Shown here in pieces: positions 1-9,100 of a DNA stretch of 64,000 nt. How positions within the stretch are numbered: the stretch's first letter is position 1; the number at the start of each line of letters is the position of its first letter. The notes beneath the pieces are model-generated. The model saw only the letters and a program-made list of their open reading frames with translations. It had not been told where the DNA came from and made no database searches. This stretch comes from Methanothermobacter sp. MT-2 (lineage in GTDB: Archaea; Methanobacteriota; Methanobacteria; Methanobacteriales; DSM-23052), in contig AP017647.1 of the NCBI GenBank assembly GCA_003584625.1, forward strand, positions 1,226,603 through 1,290,602, read 5' to 3'. A program made the position numbers and the translations under genes.

Positions 1-22
1 TACTTCTATTCTCATAAAACAT
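1..22 (-). CDS. rps27e: 30S ribosomal protein S27e, N-terminal fragment
   Basis: Only the first seven codons lie inside the window (MFYENRS on the minus strand, ATG at 22-20). A GGAGG site sits seven bases upstream of the ATG, within the gap after the L44e stop. The assignment to S27e rests on the conserved archaeal order L44e-S27e-eIF2alpha and on the start resembling S27e proteins of Methanobacteriales. It is an inference, because the zinc-ribbon body is outside the window. Confidence 0.5.
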
Positions 23-34
23 TTTTGCAGCCTC

Positions 35-313
35 CTATGTGGTGAATTCAACTCTTCCAACGCGGAATGTTTTTCTTTTGGTATGGGATCTTCCACATTC
101 TTTACATTTTAAGCGTAAGTCTAATTTTTTCACGGGTTTGTTGCCTGATGGTAATGGTCTTGGGTATCCTCTATAGCCTGAGGTAACCCTCCTGAATTGC
201 CTCTGACCCCATTTTAATTCGCTGGCTTTGCGTCTTTTTGATTCTAGTACTTCATGGATTGTGTGTTTTCTGCAATGTGGACAGTAGGTTCTTCTTTCCT
301 TCGGAATCTTCAT
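35..313 (-). CDS. rpl44e: 50S ribosomal protein L44e (eL42)
   Basis: A 92-residue basic protein of the large ribosomal subunit that binds near the E site. The sequence begins with a CPHC pair (residues 11-14) and has a second pair CKEC near residue 70, the four cysteines of the L44e zinc ribbon. Length and the Lys/Arg-rich body fit the family. The ATG at 313 is preceded by a strong GAGGTGAT site. It is first in a minus-strand ribosomal pair with the S27e start 12 bases downstream. Confident family call. Confidence 0.96.
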   Translation of the reverse strand: MKIPKERRTYCPHCRKHTIHEVLESKRRKASELKWGQRQFRRVTSGYRGYPRPLPSGNKPVKKLDLRLKCKECGRSHTKRKTFRVGRVEFTT

Positions 314-419
314 TTGTGATCACCTCAAAAATCATTTAGGAATGAGTGGAAAAATTAATCCTTCATCCATAATAACATTTTGTATGGATTCTTTATTTAT
401 AACTTTGCTAGTGTGGTAT

Positions 420-1016
420 TTAGTGTTCAATAAACCGTCCTTTGCCAGAATCTACGAATATCCTGGCTGTTATGGTTGGTAAACGGACAATATCTTGGGG
501 TTTGAATGGACCGTAAACTTTTTCGTCAACTCCTACAATTGCAGATGGTACCTCATCATATACTAGGATTGTTTTGATGTCATCTTCTCTTTTCTCTGAT
601 TTGTTGATGGTTGTTGATTTATCTTTTAGGATGGGAAATAGTCTAGAGCGGTGTTCGATTAAGAGATTGATAATTGATGAATATAATCTTTTTTCTTCAG
701 GGGTTAAATTAAGTGGAGTCGTATCTTGATCTAATTTTGGGTTTTTATTGAAAAGATTATAGGATCTTTGAACGTTCATGACTGCAATATCGGTTATTTT
801 GTGTTCCCTGCGTTCACATATTTCCATGGTTATCCTTTGAACATCCCTGAGAAGGTGGTGTCCTGTTGTATCTAATGGGTCCTTGCTTAAGTTATTTATG
901 AGTTTTTCCATGTAATCGTATGTCTTCTTATAAAAATCATCACCTACCTTTGCAAGGCCGCTTTCATTTCTTTCCTTTTTTTGTATCCTCCTAAGTTTCC
1001 TGAAGAAATCATCCAA
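420..1016 (-). CDS. gins51: Archaeal GINS complex subunit (Gins51 type)
   Basis: A 198-residue protein of the archaeal GINS complex, which with MCM and GAN/Cdc45 forms the replicative helicase. An N-terminal alpha-helical A domain (residues 1-120, rich in charged helices, with LTPEEKRLY near 105) is followed by a variable linker and a small beta-rich B domain at the C-terminus (VPSAIVGVDEKVYGPFKPQD). A-then-B order is that of the Gins51 (Sld5/Psf1) class. The start codon is TTG, with GGGGAT about nine bases upstream. It lies 20 bases after PCNA on the same strand, a replication pairing common in Methanobacteriales. No separate Gins23 gene is in the window. Confidence 0.88.
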   Translation of the reverse strand: MDDFFRKLRRIQKKERNESGLAKVGDDFYKKTYDYMEKLINNLSKDPLDTTGHHLLRDVQRITMEICERREHKITDIAVMNVQRSYNLFNKNPKLDQDTTPLNLTPEEKRLYSSIINLLIEHRSRLFPILKDKSTTINKSEKREDDIKTILVYDEVPSAIVGVDEKVYGPFKPQDIVRLPTITARIFVDSGKGRFIEH

Positions 1017-1036
1017 GCCTATTCATCCCCATGATT

Positions 1037-1771
1037 TTATTCTTCGGCTTCTAGGCGTGGTGCGAGTAGGAAGCTTAATTCACCTTCATCATTTGGCATT
1101 TTTAATGTTAACTTGAGGGGCATGTCATTCCCAAGGTTTATAATGGCCGTTTCACTGAATCGGTCGGCTTTGAGCATTTCTCTGATCTTTTCAAGCGAGT
1201 ATACGCTCCTTGCAGGTTCTTTTATTTTTTCACCATGGTAGTATTCTATCATGGCATCGCCAAATTCTCCTTTGGATGATACTATGAATTTTTCCTCGTC
1301 GACTTTGAAGGTGATCTTATCAGAGAATATGTCGATGTCTGCTATAGCATCCTTCAAGAGCGAGAATGGAACCTCTAATTCATTTTCATATCTTATCTCT
1401 GGAGGTTTGTGGGTTTCATATTCAATGTCTATCAGTCTTATCTTAAATTGGCGGGTAGCCTCCCCCTCAAAAGTTAATATTAGGTTGGCGTCGTCACTTG
1501 TGATTATTAGACGGTCACCTGCTTTCGCGCGTCTGAGAACCTTCATGAGTTCCTCTGTATCCACGTTAATCTTTTCAGGTTCGTCGCATTCGTATTCATC
1601 GAATAGTTCTTTTTTGAGTTCAAGATGTACAAAGGTTATATGGCTTCTGTCAAGAGCATCTAAGCGCATGCCTTCACTGTCTACTTGTATTTGGACTTCA
1701 TCAACAATTGATGATATGGCATCGAAACTTGTCCTTAGAATATTAGGATCATCTAATTCTGCCTTAAACAT
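1037..1771 (-). CDS. pcn: DNA polymerase sliding clamp (PCNA)
   Basis: A 244-residue homotrimeric sliding clamp that tethers polymerase, ligase and FEN1 to DNA. The two-domain PCNA fold is evident: an N-terminal half with [19 protein letters not shown] (residues 28-46), an acidic interdomain connector around residues 115-125 (YETHKPPEI), and a C-terminal FLLAPR-containing tail that binds PIP boxes. Length is normal. A very strong GAGGAGG site precedes the ATG. It is followed at 20 bases by the GINS gene. Confidence 0.97.
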   Translation of the reverse strand: MFKAELDDPNILRTSFDAISSIVDEVQIQVDSEGMRLDALDRSHITFVHLELKKELFDEYECDEPEKINVDTEELMKVLRRAKAGDRLIITSDDANLILTFEGEATRQFKIRLIDIEYETHKPPEIRYENELEVPFSLLKDAIADIDIFSDKITFKVDEEKFIVSSKGEFGDAMIEYYHGEKIKEPARSVYSLEKIREMLKADRFSETAIINLGNDMPLKLTLKMPNDEGELSFLLAPRLEAEE

Positions 1772-1869
1772 TCATAGTCCTCCTCACATTTTATTTCACA
1801 CCAAATAAAAATTCTTTTTTTTTGTTGTTGGGGGTTCTCATATGGGATGTTCATCCTTGGAACTGGGGA

Positions 1870-2205
1870 TTATTCACTCTTATTTTTTTCATCCTTTTTA
1901 TCCTTTTCATTTTCAATAGCCTTCATTTGAGTATAGATGTCACCTAGGGGTGTTTTTGAAATTATTTTATCCTTCAGTACAACTACTATAATTAGGATTC
2001 CTAGTATCATGAGGAAGGTTGCTATGACAGCGTGCTCACCAAACACGACATTATCTGCTACTTTTTCAACTGGTGAATTCAGGTATACTATGCTTGCTAT
2101 AATGAATAGTAGGCCTAGTAAGAAGCCACCATATGAGATTATCTTATCTCTTTTGTCATGAGGAATCCCCTGGGTTTTTTTGAATTCTTTTATTATCCTG
2201 GGCAT
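1870..2205 (-). CDS. Small two-helix membrane protein, unknown function
   Basis: Not a family I can name. From the ATG at 2205 it has 111 residues: a basic N-terminus, two hydrophobic helices (about 24-43 and 59-79 from this ATG) and a highly charged Lys/Glu tail, so it is probably a membrane protein with a cytoplasmic tail. The ATG at 2205 has no ribosome-binding site. The same frame stays open and protein-like for 28 more codons to an ATT at 2289. That ATT overlaps the TAA of the TFS gene by one base and has GGAGG about seven bases upstream. The true product may therefore be 139 residues, starting at ATT and translationally coupled to TFS; the cytoplasmic N-terminus would then be rich in KK and IPIEEF. 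Confidence 0.7.
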   Translation of the reverse strand: MPRIIKEFKKTQGIPHDKRDKIISYGGFLLGLLFIIASIVYLNSPVEKVADNVVFGEHAVIATFLMILGILIIVVVLKDKIISKTPLGDIYTQMKAIENEKDKKDEKNKSE

Positions 2206-2284
2206 GTCTTTTTTCAGATTCTTGAATTCTTCTATGGGGATGTTCTTTTTCAGGCCATTAACGATTTTCTTAAAGGGTTGGCTT

Positions 2285-2599
2285 TTAATCGTATTCCCTC
2301 CATGTATATTTACATTTTGTGCACCTTAAGAATCTGGTTTCGGCTTCATCAGCCCTTCTTGTCTGTTGCATCCACCAGAAGGCTTCTTTGTTCCCACATT
2401 TCGGACATTCAACCTTTGTTGTGGGGAGAGTTTTAACATCTTCTCCAGTGAATATTACACTCTCCTTGCTTTCAATTTTTTCAGCTACCTTGTATTTATC
2501 TGATAATTCCTTTGTTATCTTCTTTTCATATCCGCATTTACATTTAAACTTTTTTTTGTCTGGGAACATTATAGCCCCGCATCTAGGACAAAATTCCAT
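2285..2599 (-). CDS. tfs: Transcription cleavage factor TFS (TFIIS-like)
   Basis: A 104-residue archaeal TFS that stimulates RNA cleavage by backtracked RNA polymerase. The N-terminal zinc ribbon is CPRC...CKC (residues 4-22). The C-terminal ribbon is CPKC...CTKC (about 64-97) and contains the diagnostic RADEAET loop, whose Asp-Glu pair reaches the polymerase active site. Length is exactly typical. A GGGAGG site precedes the ATG and an AT-rich TATA-like stretch lies near 2615-2625. It is upstream of the small membrane protein and downstream of a 238-base gap. Confidence 0.96.
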   Translation of the reverse strand: MEFCPRCGAIMFPDKKKFKCKCGYEKKITKELSDKYKVAEKIESKESVIFTGEDVKTLPTTKVECPKCGNKEAFWWMQQTRRADEAETRFLRCTKCKYTWREYD

Positions 2600-2671
2600 C
2601 TTCTTCCTCCCAAATTAATATAGATAGATCTTTCGGCTTTGTAGAAATCATTATTGAAGGTTGGTGATGGA

Positions 2672-2794
2672 TTAAGGAATGTGTTTATGAAGGTGAAGAT
2701 GTTTCATCACCTTAATACAGAGATAATCTTTAGGGATATCATTTTTTTCTATGAGACCCTCGTATCCTCTCCAGTATATTGTTTGGCCGTGCAT
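2672..2794 (-). CDS. Possible 40-residue ORF in the TFS-NUDIX gap
   Basis: The 238-base gap between the NUDIX gene and TFS has a minus-strand frame from ATG 2794 to TAA 2672. It encodes 40 residues that look protein-like: MHGQTIYWRGYEGLIEKND followed by IPKDYLC and a His-rich tail. There is no Shine-Dalgarno site, and a stop lies just upstream. It may be chance or the tail of a decayed gene. I do not recognise the family. Confidence 0.2.
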   Translation of the reverse strand: MHGQTIYWRGYEGLIEKNDIPKDYLCIKVMKHLHLHKHIP

Positions 2795-2837
2795 AGATTT
2801 GTATGTTTTCTACAGAGCCAATCTTTCTTGATATTAG

Positions 2838-3290
2838 TTAACCTCTATTCTGTACATTTTCTCCTTTTATATATTTTTTCCAGAGATTGTATGCATCCTT
2901 GAGTATTATGGCATGGTCAAATGCCAGTTTGATCTTCTTTAATTCTTCCCATTTAAACTTGGAAACTTCCTTGGCATCTGTATCTGCCCTTAACTTTCCA
3001 CCGATCTTGTGGGCTATGAAACATATGCTTATGATATGTCCACGTGGGTCACGTTCTGGATCTGAATAGACGCCTAGTAGATGATCTAATTCCACTTTTA
3101 ATCCTGTCTCTTCATAAGCTTCTCTTATGGCGGCTTCCTCAACTCTTTCACCATACTCCACAAAACCTCCGGGGAGCGCCCAAAAACCCTCATATGGATT
3201 TTTTTTTCTTTTGATGAGGATTATTGTGTCATCGGGGCAGAGTATAACAATATCAACTGTTAATAGAGGATTCTTGTATATTTTAATCAC
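2838..3290 (-). CDS. NUDIX hydrolase
   Basis: A 150-residue NUDIX pyrophosphohydrolase. The NUDIX box is complete at about residues 42-64: [12 protein letters not shown], then REAYEETGL, giving GX5EX7REUXEEXGU. The preceding [15 protein letters not shown] resembles archaeal ADP-ribose pyrophosphatases, but substrate cannot be deduced. It lies two bases after DUF99 in the Rpo11-DUF99-NUDIX operon. The formal start is GTG at 3290, but that GTG is part of the only GGTGAT ribosome-binding motif. The codon four bases beyond that motif is ATA, so the real start may be a non-standard codon. Confidence 0.9.
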   Translation of the reverse strand: MIKIYKNPLLTVDIVILCPDDTIILIKRKKNPYEGFWALPGGFVEYGERVEEAAIREAYEETGLKVELDHLLGVYSDPERDPRGHIISICFIAHKIGGKLRADTDAKEVSKFKWEELKKIKLAFDHAIILKDAYNLWKKYIKGENVQNRG

Positions 3291-3292
3291 CC

Positions 3293-3892
3293 TTAGGCGT
3301 TACCCTTTGATTCTCCTTTTTCAACCCCTGCGGCTATGAGATGGGCTGCTCTTATAGGCTCGGGGATCGCGCTCCTTGTTGTTGAAATTTTAACTATCTC
3401 AGTTGCATCCTTTAATTTTATACCCTTCAATTGGATGTAGATGGTCTCCTTTACTGTTACTGGATATATTTTACCAGCCCTTTTTATAGCATCCCATCGC
3501 CACTCCCAATCCTCAAACTTCTTTCTGAGTGCCCTTCTGATCTTTTCGAAGTCGGGTATTTTCCTTATAATCACTATAACTGGTAAACCTGTCTCTTTGA
3601 ATAATCTTTCTATGTCGATGACATTGAAACCGCCTAATGTTATCCCATCCAACATTATAACACCTAACTGGTCTAGGTGTCTTGAATTTTTAACCATTTC
3701 AATTATCTTAGATGTAGAATCAGTCCCATCAACCTTTATGTGGGTTGTTAAAACACCATCCAACCAGGAGCCGCCCCTAAAGATGGTGCCAACAACTAGG
3801 ACATCATCCTTACTATGGGGTGTGAATGGGGCGTCATCAATCCCCAAAATTCTTATCTCGGATTTTATCTTCCTGAATTTCTTCTCTTTCAT
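3293..3892 (-). CDS. DUF99 family protein (UPF0215, endonuclease V-like fold)
   Basis: A 199-residue member of DUF99, an archaeal family distantly related in fold to endonuclease V and of unknown activity. Characteristic features are [10 protein letters not shown] near the N-terminus, the [15 protein letters not shown] block (about 33-47), [18 protein letters not shown] (about 76-93) and the C-terminal [13 protein letters not shown] motif. The ATG overlaps the TGA of rpo11 (ATGA), so it is translationally coupled to an RNA polymerase gene. Function is not established. Confidence 0.9.
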   Translation of the reverse strand: MKEKKFRKIKSEIRILGIDDAPFTPHSKDDVLVVGTIFRGGSWLDGVLTTHIKVDGTDSTSKIIEMVKNSRHLDQLGVIMLDGITLGGFNVIDIERLFKETGLPVIVIIRKIPDFEKIRRALRKKFEDWEWRWDAIKRAGKIYPVTVKETIYIQLKGIKLKDATEIVKISTTRSAIPEPIRAAHLIAAGVEKGESKGNA

Positions 3893-4155
3893 GGATTAGA
3901 CTGTTTTTTTATAAGATCCTTGAATTCCCTGGATCTTTCCTTAAGCGTGTTCGCCGCATTTTTAAGGGATTCCTTGGGGTTATCCCCCCTTATATACATG
4001 TGGGGTTCGCCTATTATGGGATGGTCTATGGAGTATGCCACGGCTTTCACTGTCTTATCCTCAAGGAGTATTTTCCGCAGGGCATTGCAGAGTGTGTGGG
4101 TTTCCCCTTCAAATATTACTTCCAGTTCATCTTTTTCGTCTCGAATAATCTTCAA
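3889..4155 (-). CDS. rpo11: DNA-directed RNA polymerase subunit Rpo11 (L)
   Basis: An 88-residue subunit equivalent to eukaryotic RPB11 and the bacterial alpha N-terminal dimerisation domain; it pairs with Rpo3 in the assembly platform. The hallmark [17 protein letters not shown] (about 15-31) and [13 protein letters not shown] (about 45-57) are present. The start is TTG at 4155, with a GGGGGA site upstream; there is no ATG alternative. It overlaps the following DUF99 gene by four bases. Confidence 0.95.
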   Translation of the reverse strand: MKIIRDEKDELEVIFEGETHTLCNALRKILLEDKTVKAVAYSIDHPIIGEPHMYIRGDNPKESLKNAANTLKERSREFKDLIKKQSNP

Positions 4156-4170
4156 TTTATTTCCCCCATA

Positions 4171-4743
4171 TTATTTTAGCCTATAATTTCTGGAAAGCTT
4201 CCTTTTCTCCCTGTTTTCACAATTTGGACATATAACCTCGTTTTTACCTGCTTTTTTCATGAAGTGTCTGCAACGGGTGCACATGGCCTTTATCACACCA
4301 AGGTCCACTTGCATGGTTTGGAGATCTATACCAGTTACTCCCAATAGTCTACTTACCCTAGCCTCAACTATGTCACCTATCCTGAAGGCCTCTGTTAGCT
4401 TTGATAGGTAGCCATTAGTCACCTGTGAGATATGGATCGCGCCCATGAACGATGTTACAGGCCCCCTTGAACTACCCTTGATCTGATGTATTCTTACTAG
4501 GGCCCTTTGACCTTTTACTTCAATAACTTCTCCAATGATTAATGTACCTTCCTTTAACATTGGGGGTGTTTCTGTCTTTGCCGTGACTTTTATACGTTTA
4601 TTTTTCTCATCCCTTGTAACTTCGCCTACAAAGAGCGATTTTATTTCACCCTTTTCTTCGTATGTTCCCTCTGCTGGTACGAACTCTTCTATCACCGCCA
4701 GGGGATCTCCCGGAAAAACAAAATCCCCAGATTTCGCCTTCAT
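4171..4743 (-). CDS. csl4: Exosome RNA-binding subunit Csl4
   Basis: A 190-residue cap subunit of the archaeal RNA exosome. An N-terminal domain begins KSGDFVFPGDPLAVIEEF. A central S1 RNA-binding domain follows (about 62-145, with GAIHISQV and FRIGDIVEARV), then a C-terminal zinc ribbon (CTRC at about 154-157, CPNC at 171-174). The ATG has a clean AGGTGA site. It is 15 bases upstream of rpo11. Rrp4, Rrp41 and Rrp42 are not in this window. Confidence 0.94.
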   Translation of the reverse strand: MKAKSGDFVFPGDPLAVIEEFVPAEGTYEEKGEIKSLFVGEVTRDEKNKRIKVTAKTETPPMLKEGTLIIGEVIEVKGQRALVRIHQIKGSSRGPVTSFMGAIHISQVTNGYLSKLTEAFRIGDIVEARVSRLLGVTGIDLQTMQVDLGVIKAMCTRCRHFMKKAGKNEVICPNCENREKRKLSRNYRLK

Positions 4744-4833
4744 CAGTTCACCTCAAATGGTAGTTTAATAATTAAAAAATAGTGTGAATCTCTTCTAAAG
4801 CCTATTTTTCTTTTATCATATATATACTCTTGT

Positions 4834-5823
4834 CTAGAATAGGATTTCATCTAGGGTGTAATCCTCCCATCTCCTTTTATCAAGGACTATCTCCAATTCT
4901 ATGGGGGTTAAAAGTGGCTTATCATACAACTGATAATCATCTATGGGCATCCTTGGACAGGCAGAAACTACAAAAGCATCCAATTCCCTGAACGGGATGA
5001 GTAACTGTGGAGAAATATCATCCAAGATTATTATGAACGCCTCCTTACCAGAATCTTCAAGGATGTTCTTCAATTTTAGGGCTAGCTCCAGTCTTTCCTG
5101 GCCTTTTTTAGATGACATTATAATCCCCCATTTCAGCGCTTCCCTAGCCCTTGTAATAGCTGCGAATCTTATCCTCAAAATCCTATCAGCAAAATCTTCA
5201 ATATTCCTAGCCTTTCCAGTGTATGGGTCTGCTGCGATAACAGGTTTGCCTGTGAACAATCTTATACCAAGGGGGTGGAAATCTCCGCTTCCGATGAAAA
5301 GGTAGCTATCCACGTCTAAGTTTTTAACCGCTGAGAAATTGCAGCCAAGAACTTGACCTTTCATAGTGCCTACTCCAGGAGCTGATAAAACTAGTTTACC
5401 ATGATCCTCTAGGAATTTTATGGCATTATCAAGTAGGTGCAGGTGTTGGGTTATGGTTGCTATTCCGATCCTATCATATCCAGATAGTAATTTGAGGGAT
5501 GATCTGAGGGCTGGGATTATATCAATTTTGGAATATGCTTCTATGAAGATGACAGGAATGCTATAATCTAGTGGTAGTGGTGTGTGGCCATAATGTATTA
5601 GAAGATCAACTAGACCATCCATTTTAGTATCTGCAACATCACACGCCCCATAGCATGGATCGGCGGATATTATTATTGTTACTGATAATTCTTTTTCGAG
5701 TTCTTTGGCTAATTTCAGCGCATGGGGTTTAAGACCATCTGGGAATTGGAGTCCAATTATCTTGGGATTATATTTTTTCACTTTTTTTATTATCTTGGGG
5801 ATTTCGAATTCGTATTCTGCCAA
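4834..5823 (-). CDS. dph2: 2-(3-amino-3-carboxypropyl)histidine synthase Dph2
   Basis: A 329-residue non-canonical radical SAM enzyme that transfers the aminocarboxypropyl group of SAM to the target histidine of elongation factor 2, the first step of diphthamide synthesis. Three domains are recognisable, each giving one Fe-S cysteine: ADPCYGACDV (Cys57/61), LGCNFS (about 160) and SACPRMPIDDYQ (about 287). FPDGLKPHA near the N-terminus is also typical. The start is TTG at 5823, four bases after a GGAGGTC site and directly after the hpt stop, so dph2 is the second gene of the hpt-dph2 operon. Confidence 0.95.
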   Translation of the reverse strand: MAEYEFEIPKIIKKVKKYNPKIIGLQFPDGLKPHALKLAKELEKELSVTIIISADPCYGACDVADTKMDGLVDLLIHYGHTPLPLDYSIPVIFIEAYSKIDIIPALRSSLKLLSGYDRIGIATITQHLHLLDNAIKFLEDHGKLVLSAPGVGTMKGQVLGCNFSAVKNLDVDSYLFIGSGDFHPLGIRLFTGKPVIAADPYTGKARNIEDFADRILRIRFAAITRAREALKWGIIMSSKKGQERLELALKLKNILEDSGKEAFIIILDDISPQLLIPFRELDAFVVSACPRMPIDDYQLYDKPLLTPIELEIVLDKRRWEDYTLDEILF

Positions 5824-5824
5824 T

Positions 5825-6394
5825 CTAGACCTCCTCTGGGAAGCTTGTCACTATTCTACCATTGATGATGTCCACTTTTATCAGTGTGTCGATCTTGTAG
5901 CCTGTTTTCTCTTCTACAATCTTTTTGCCTTCGCCTTTTTCTATTATCACTATGACCTTGGCTACTTTTACATCCATTTGTTTAAGGGCTTCGAGTACTG
6001 CTAGTAGTGTTCCACCGGTACTTACAACATCATCTATGACTAGTAGTCTGTCACCCTTGTTGATGCCATTGATGTATAGTTCTCCTTCACTATATCCTGT
6101 GGTTTGATGGACTGCTACTTCACCTGGAAGGCCGTATTCGCGTTTTCTGACAACTACGAATGGTATTCTTGTTTTAAGTGATAATGCTGTGGCAAGGTGT
6201 ATGCCCATGGCCTCAATACACACTATCTTATCAACATTGAAAGTATAACGCTTTGTTATCTCATCAACCACCTCTTCTAATATATCTGGGGTTGTGAGCG
6301 GTATCCCATCAGTTATCGGGTGCACGAAATAGTTATAATCTCCCTTTTTTATGATAGGGGCGTTTTTCAGTGTTTTTTCCAGGTTTTCTAGCAT
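5825..6394 (-). CDS. hpt: Hypoxanthine/guanine phosphoribosyltransferase
   Basis: A purine-salvage phosphoribosyltransferase that makes IMP or GMP from the base and PRPP. The PRPP-binding motif [14 protein letters not shown] (about 119-132) and the flexible-loop region [14 protein letters not shown] are present. Overall organisation matches the archaeal Hpt/adenine-type family. I place the start at ATG 6394 (189 residues) because the in-frame GTG at 6403 lies within the ribosome-binding motif itself. dph2 follows two bases after its stop. It is divergent from srp54 across a 95-base promoter region. Confidence 0.92.
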   Translation of the reverse strand: MLENLEKTLKNAPIIKKGDYNYFVHPITDGIPLTTPDILEEVVDEITKRYTFNVDKIVCIEAMGIHLATALSLKTRIPFVVVRKREYGLPGEVAVHQTTGYSEGELYINGINKGDRLLVIDDVVSTGGTLLAVLEALKQMDVKVAKVIVIIEKGEGKKIVEEKTGYKIDTLIKVDIINGRIVTSFPEEV

Positions 6395-6489
6395 TTTAAT
6401 CACGAAAAAGATAAACTTTTATCTCGATAAATATAAATCTAAAATGTCTAATATATATTAGTGTTACTGATTTTTCATGGTGACCGATC

Positions 6490-7821
6490 ATGCTAGGCAA
6501 ACTAGGTAAAAATCTTGCAAAGACTATGAAAAAATTAGCAGGGATGACCATAGTAGATGAAGAAGTGGTTAAAGAGGTTATAAAGGATATACAGCGCGCT
6601 CTAATACAATCAGACGTTAATATAAAACTCGTATTCAAATTATCTAAATCAATAGAGGAAAGGGCCCTCAAGGAGGAACCTCCGAAGGGTATAACCCCCA
6701 AGGAACACATCATAAGAATAGTATACGAGGAACTGGTTAAACTCGTTGGAGAAACCGCAAAACCCCTCAAAATAGATAAAAAACCCTATAAGATACTATT
6801 TGTAGGACTTCAAGGAAGCGGTAAAACAACCACCATAGGAAAACTAAGCCGCCACTTCCAAAAGAAAGGATTAAACACAGCCATAGTATGTACAGACACA
6901 TGGAGACCAGCAGCCCTTGATCAACTAAAACAACTCACAAATGAAATCAACATACCAGTCTATGGCCAACCAGAAAACAAAAACCCACTTAAAATCGCGG
7001 AAAAAGGACTTGAAAAATTCAAAGACTATGATATTATAATATTCGACACGGCAGGACGCCATAAAGAAGAAAAACACCTACTCAAAGAAATGGAAGAACT
7101 ATCCACCATAATAAAGCCAGATGAAACAATACTCGTAATTGACGGCACCATAGGCCAACAGGCAAAAGAACAAGCAAAAGCATTCTCCCAGAGCACTGAC
7201 GTTGGATCAATTATCGTGACAAAACTTGACGGATCAGCCAAAGGCGGGGGCGCATTATCAGCAGTCGCAGAAATAGGAGCCCCCATAAAATTCATAGGCA
7301 CTGGCGAAAAACTAGAAGATCTAGAGGTCTTCGACCCAAAAAGATTCATCTCCAGACTACTCGGAATGGGAGACATCGAAGGCCTACTAGAAAAAGCAGA
7401 AGAAATCGCGGAAGAAGAAAAGGTTAGTGAAAAGACGGTAGACGCCATCCTCACAGGCAAATTCACCCTAAGAGAGATGAAATCACAATTCGAGATGATG
7501 GGGAAAATGGGCCCGCTCCAACAAGTCATAAACATGATACCAGGACTTGATAAACTGCCGAAGAACGCCCCTGATACAACAGAAGAAAAAATCAAAAAAT
7601 ATCTCACCCTCATGGATTCAATGACAGAATACGAGTTGGATCACCCAGAAGTGATTAAACATTCAAGGATAAAAAGAATTGCAAGAGGCTCAGGCACTAG
7701 AAATGAAGATGTTAAAGAACTCCTAAAATACTATAAAGTTACAAAGAAGGCGATGAAAGGTCTTGGAAGACGGAACAGAGGAGGTCCGATGGGACAGTTA
7801 ATGAAACAATTCCTACGCTAA
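6490..7821 (+). CDS. srp54: Signal recognition particle 54 kDa protein
   Basis: A 443-residue SRP GTPase that binds 7S RNA and signal peptides and docks with FtsY. The N domain occupies residues 1-90. The G domain has [14 protein letters not shown] (about 104-117), [12 protein letters not shown] and [13 protein letters not shown]. The M domain starts near 300 and includes [13 protein letters not shown] and the [14 protein letters not shown]-binding helix. Length is normal. The start has GGTGA at good spacing, and a TATA-like TAATATATATT lies near 6450. The coding strand is strikingly A/C-rich (CCA, ACA, ATA codons). pus10 follows after nine bases. Confidence 0.97.
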   Translation: MLGKLGKNLAKTMKKLAGMTIVDEEVVKEVIKDIQRALIQSDVNIKLVFKLSKSIEERALKEEPPKGITPKEHIIRIVYEELVKLVGETAKPLKIDKKPYKILFVGLQGSGKTTTIGKLSRHFQKKGLNTAIVCTDTWRPAALDQLKQLTNEINIPVYGQPENKNPLKIAEKGLEKFKDYDIIIFDTAGRHKEEKHLLKEMEELSTIIKPDETILVIDGTIGQQAKEQAKAFSQSTDVGSIIVTKLDGSAKGGGALSAVAEIGAPIKFIGTGEKLEDLEVFDPKRFISRLLGMGDIEGLLEKAEEIAEEEKVSEKTVDAILTGKFTLREMKSQFEMMGKMGPLQQVINMIPGLDKLPKNAPDTTEEKIKKYLTLMDSMTEYELDHPEVIKHSRIKRIARGSGTRNEDVKELLKYYKVTKKAMKGLGRRNRGGPMGQLMKQFLR

Positions 7822-7830
7822 GGGAGAAAC

Positions 7831-9024
7831 ATGGAAGAGAGACTAAAAAAGCTACTAGACATCACAGATGAGAGAATATGTCCAAATTGTCTTGGACGTA
7901 AATTTTCAGATATCATACCAGGACCTGGTAATTTTAAAAGGGCTGAAAGATTAAAAGAAACATTTAATTTAAAAATATCAAAGGAATGCAAAATCTGTAA
8001 AGGAATACTAGGAAATCTTGAAAAAACCGCAGATCACATTGGAAAAAAAATAGAAAAATTAGATCTTGAATTTTCAAGTCTACTAGTAGGAAGCACACTA
8101 CCAGAAGACATCATAGAATTCGACGAACACATAAACAAACTACTAGAAATCGAAGTTGAAAGCATAAAAAAAGAAGTTAATAGAGAACTTGGCAAAATCC
8201 TTAATGAAAAATTCAACTCCAACGTCGACTTCGAAAACCCTGACATCGTCATAAAAACCAACTTCAAAACACAAAAACCACAAGCATGGATACAGATAAA
8301 CCCCCTATTCATAGAAGGCCGATACAGAAAACTCAGAAGAGGGATACCCCAAACCAAGTGGCCCTGCAGAGAATGTAAAGGCCGTGGATGTCCAAGATGC
8401 AATTTCACAGGTAAAATGTACCCCACCTCTGTTGAAGAACTGGTCGCAGAACCAGTGCTCAAGGCAACTCAAGGTTCAATGTCAAAATTCCACGGAGCAG
8501 GAAGAGAAGATATTGATGTGAGGATGCTTGGAAGAGGAAGACCCTTCGTACTCGAAATTAAAGAACCAAAGATAAGAAAAATAAACCTTGAAGAAATCGC
8601 TGATGAGATCAACAAATTTGCCAAGGGCAAAATCGAAGTCGTAAACTTGAAATTCTCCACACGCAATCGTAAAGTAGAAATCAAAACTTCATCCCCATAT
8701 AAAATCTACAGGGCCAAGGTCAAATTAAAGGATGAAATCGAACCATCAAACTTGGACAAACTGAAATCTCTAAATTTGATTAAACAAAGAACCCCAAAGA
8801 GGGTTTCTCACAGAAGAGCAGACAAGATAAGGGAAAGAAGAGTAATGGATATTAAATGGGATATAATCGATTCCAAGACCCTTGAACTTATATTAAAAAC
8901 TGAAGGGGGGCTTTACATAAAAGAGCTTATCTCAGGCGATGATGGGAGAACAAAACCAAGTATAAGTGAAATACTTAACACTCCAGCAGAATGTGTCGAA
9001 CTTGACGTCCTAGAAGTTGGATAA
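7831..9024 (+). CDS. pus10: tRNA pseudouridine(54/55) synthase Pus10
   Basis: A 397-residue archaeal Pus10, which makes pseudouridine 54 and 55 in the T loop of tRNAs. Zinc-binding cysteines occur at the N-terminus (CPNC near 17-20, CKIC near 54-57) and in a second cluster (CRECKGRGCPRC at about 178-189). The catalytic region has SKFHGAGREDIDVRMLG with the active Asp. The C-terminus reads TEGGLYIKELISGDDGRT, as expected. Length is typical. It has a GGGAG site and follows srp54 closely. Confidence 0.95.
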   Translation: MEERLKKLLDITDERICPNCLGRKFSDIIPGPGNFKRAERLKETFNLKISKECKICKGILGNLEKTADHIGKKIEKLDLEFSSLLVGSTLPEDIIEFDEHINKLLEIEVESIKKEVNRELGKILNEKFNSNVDFENPDIVIKTNFKTQKPQAWIQINPLFIEGRYRKLRRGIPQTKWPCRECKGRGCPRCNFTGKMYPTSVEELVAEPVLKATQGSMSKFHGAGREDIDVRMLGRGRPFVLEIKEPKIRKINLEEIADEINKFAKGKIEVVNLKFSTRNRKVEIKTSSPYKIYRAKVKLKDEIEPSNLDKLKSLNLIKQRTPKRVSHRRADKIRERRVMDIKWDIIDSKTLELILKTEGGLYIKELISGDDGRTKPSISEILNTPAECVELDVLEVG

Positions 9025-9052
9025 CCCAAAATATAAAAAAAACCTTATAGGG

Positions 9053-9079
9053 GGGGTCTTATCAGGATTGGGAGACCCC
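9053..9079. terminator. Bidirectional hairpin between convergent genes
   Basis: GGGGTCT (9053-9059) pairs perfectly with AGACCCC (9073-9079) around a 13-base loop. It lies between the pus10 stop and the 3' end of the minus-strand membrane gene at 9101. A T-run follows on the plus strand at about 9102-9109. A shared terminator is the simplest reading. Confidence 0.5.
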
Positions 9080-9100
9080 ATAACATGGGTGGCTAACCAA

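Noticed and set aside
1251-1808. Long plus-strand frame opposite PCNA
   Set aside because: Ser-rich antisense shadow of a confidently identified gene, as are the other long antisense frames opposite dapF, tfrA, leuA and DUF99.
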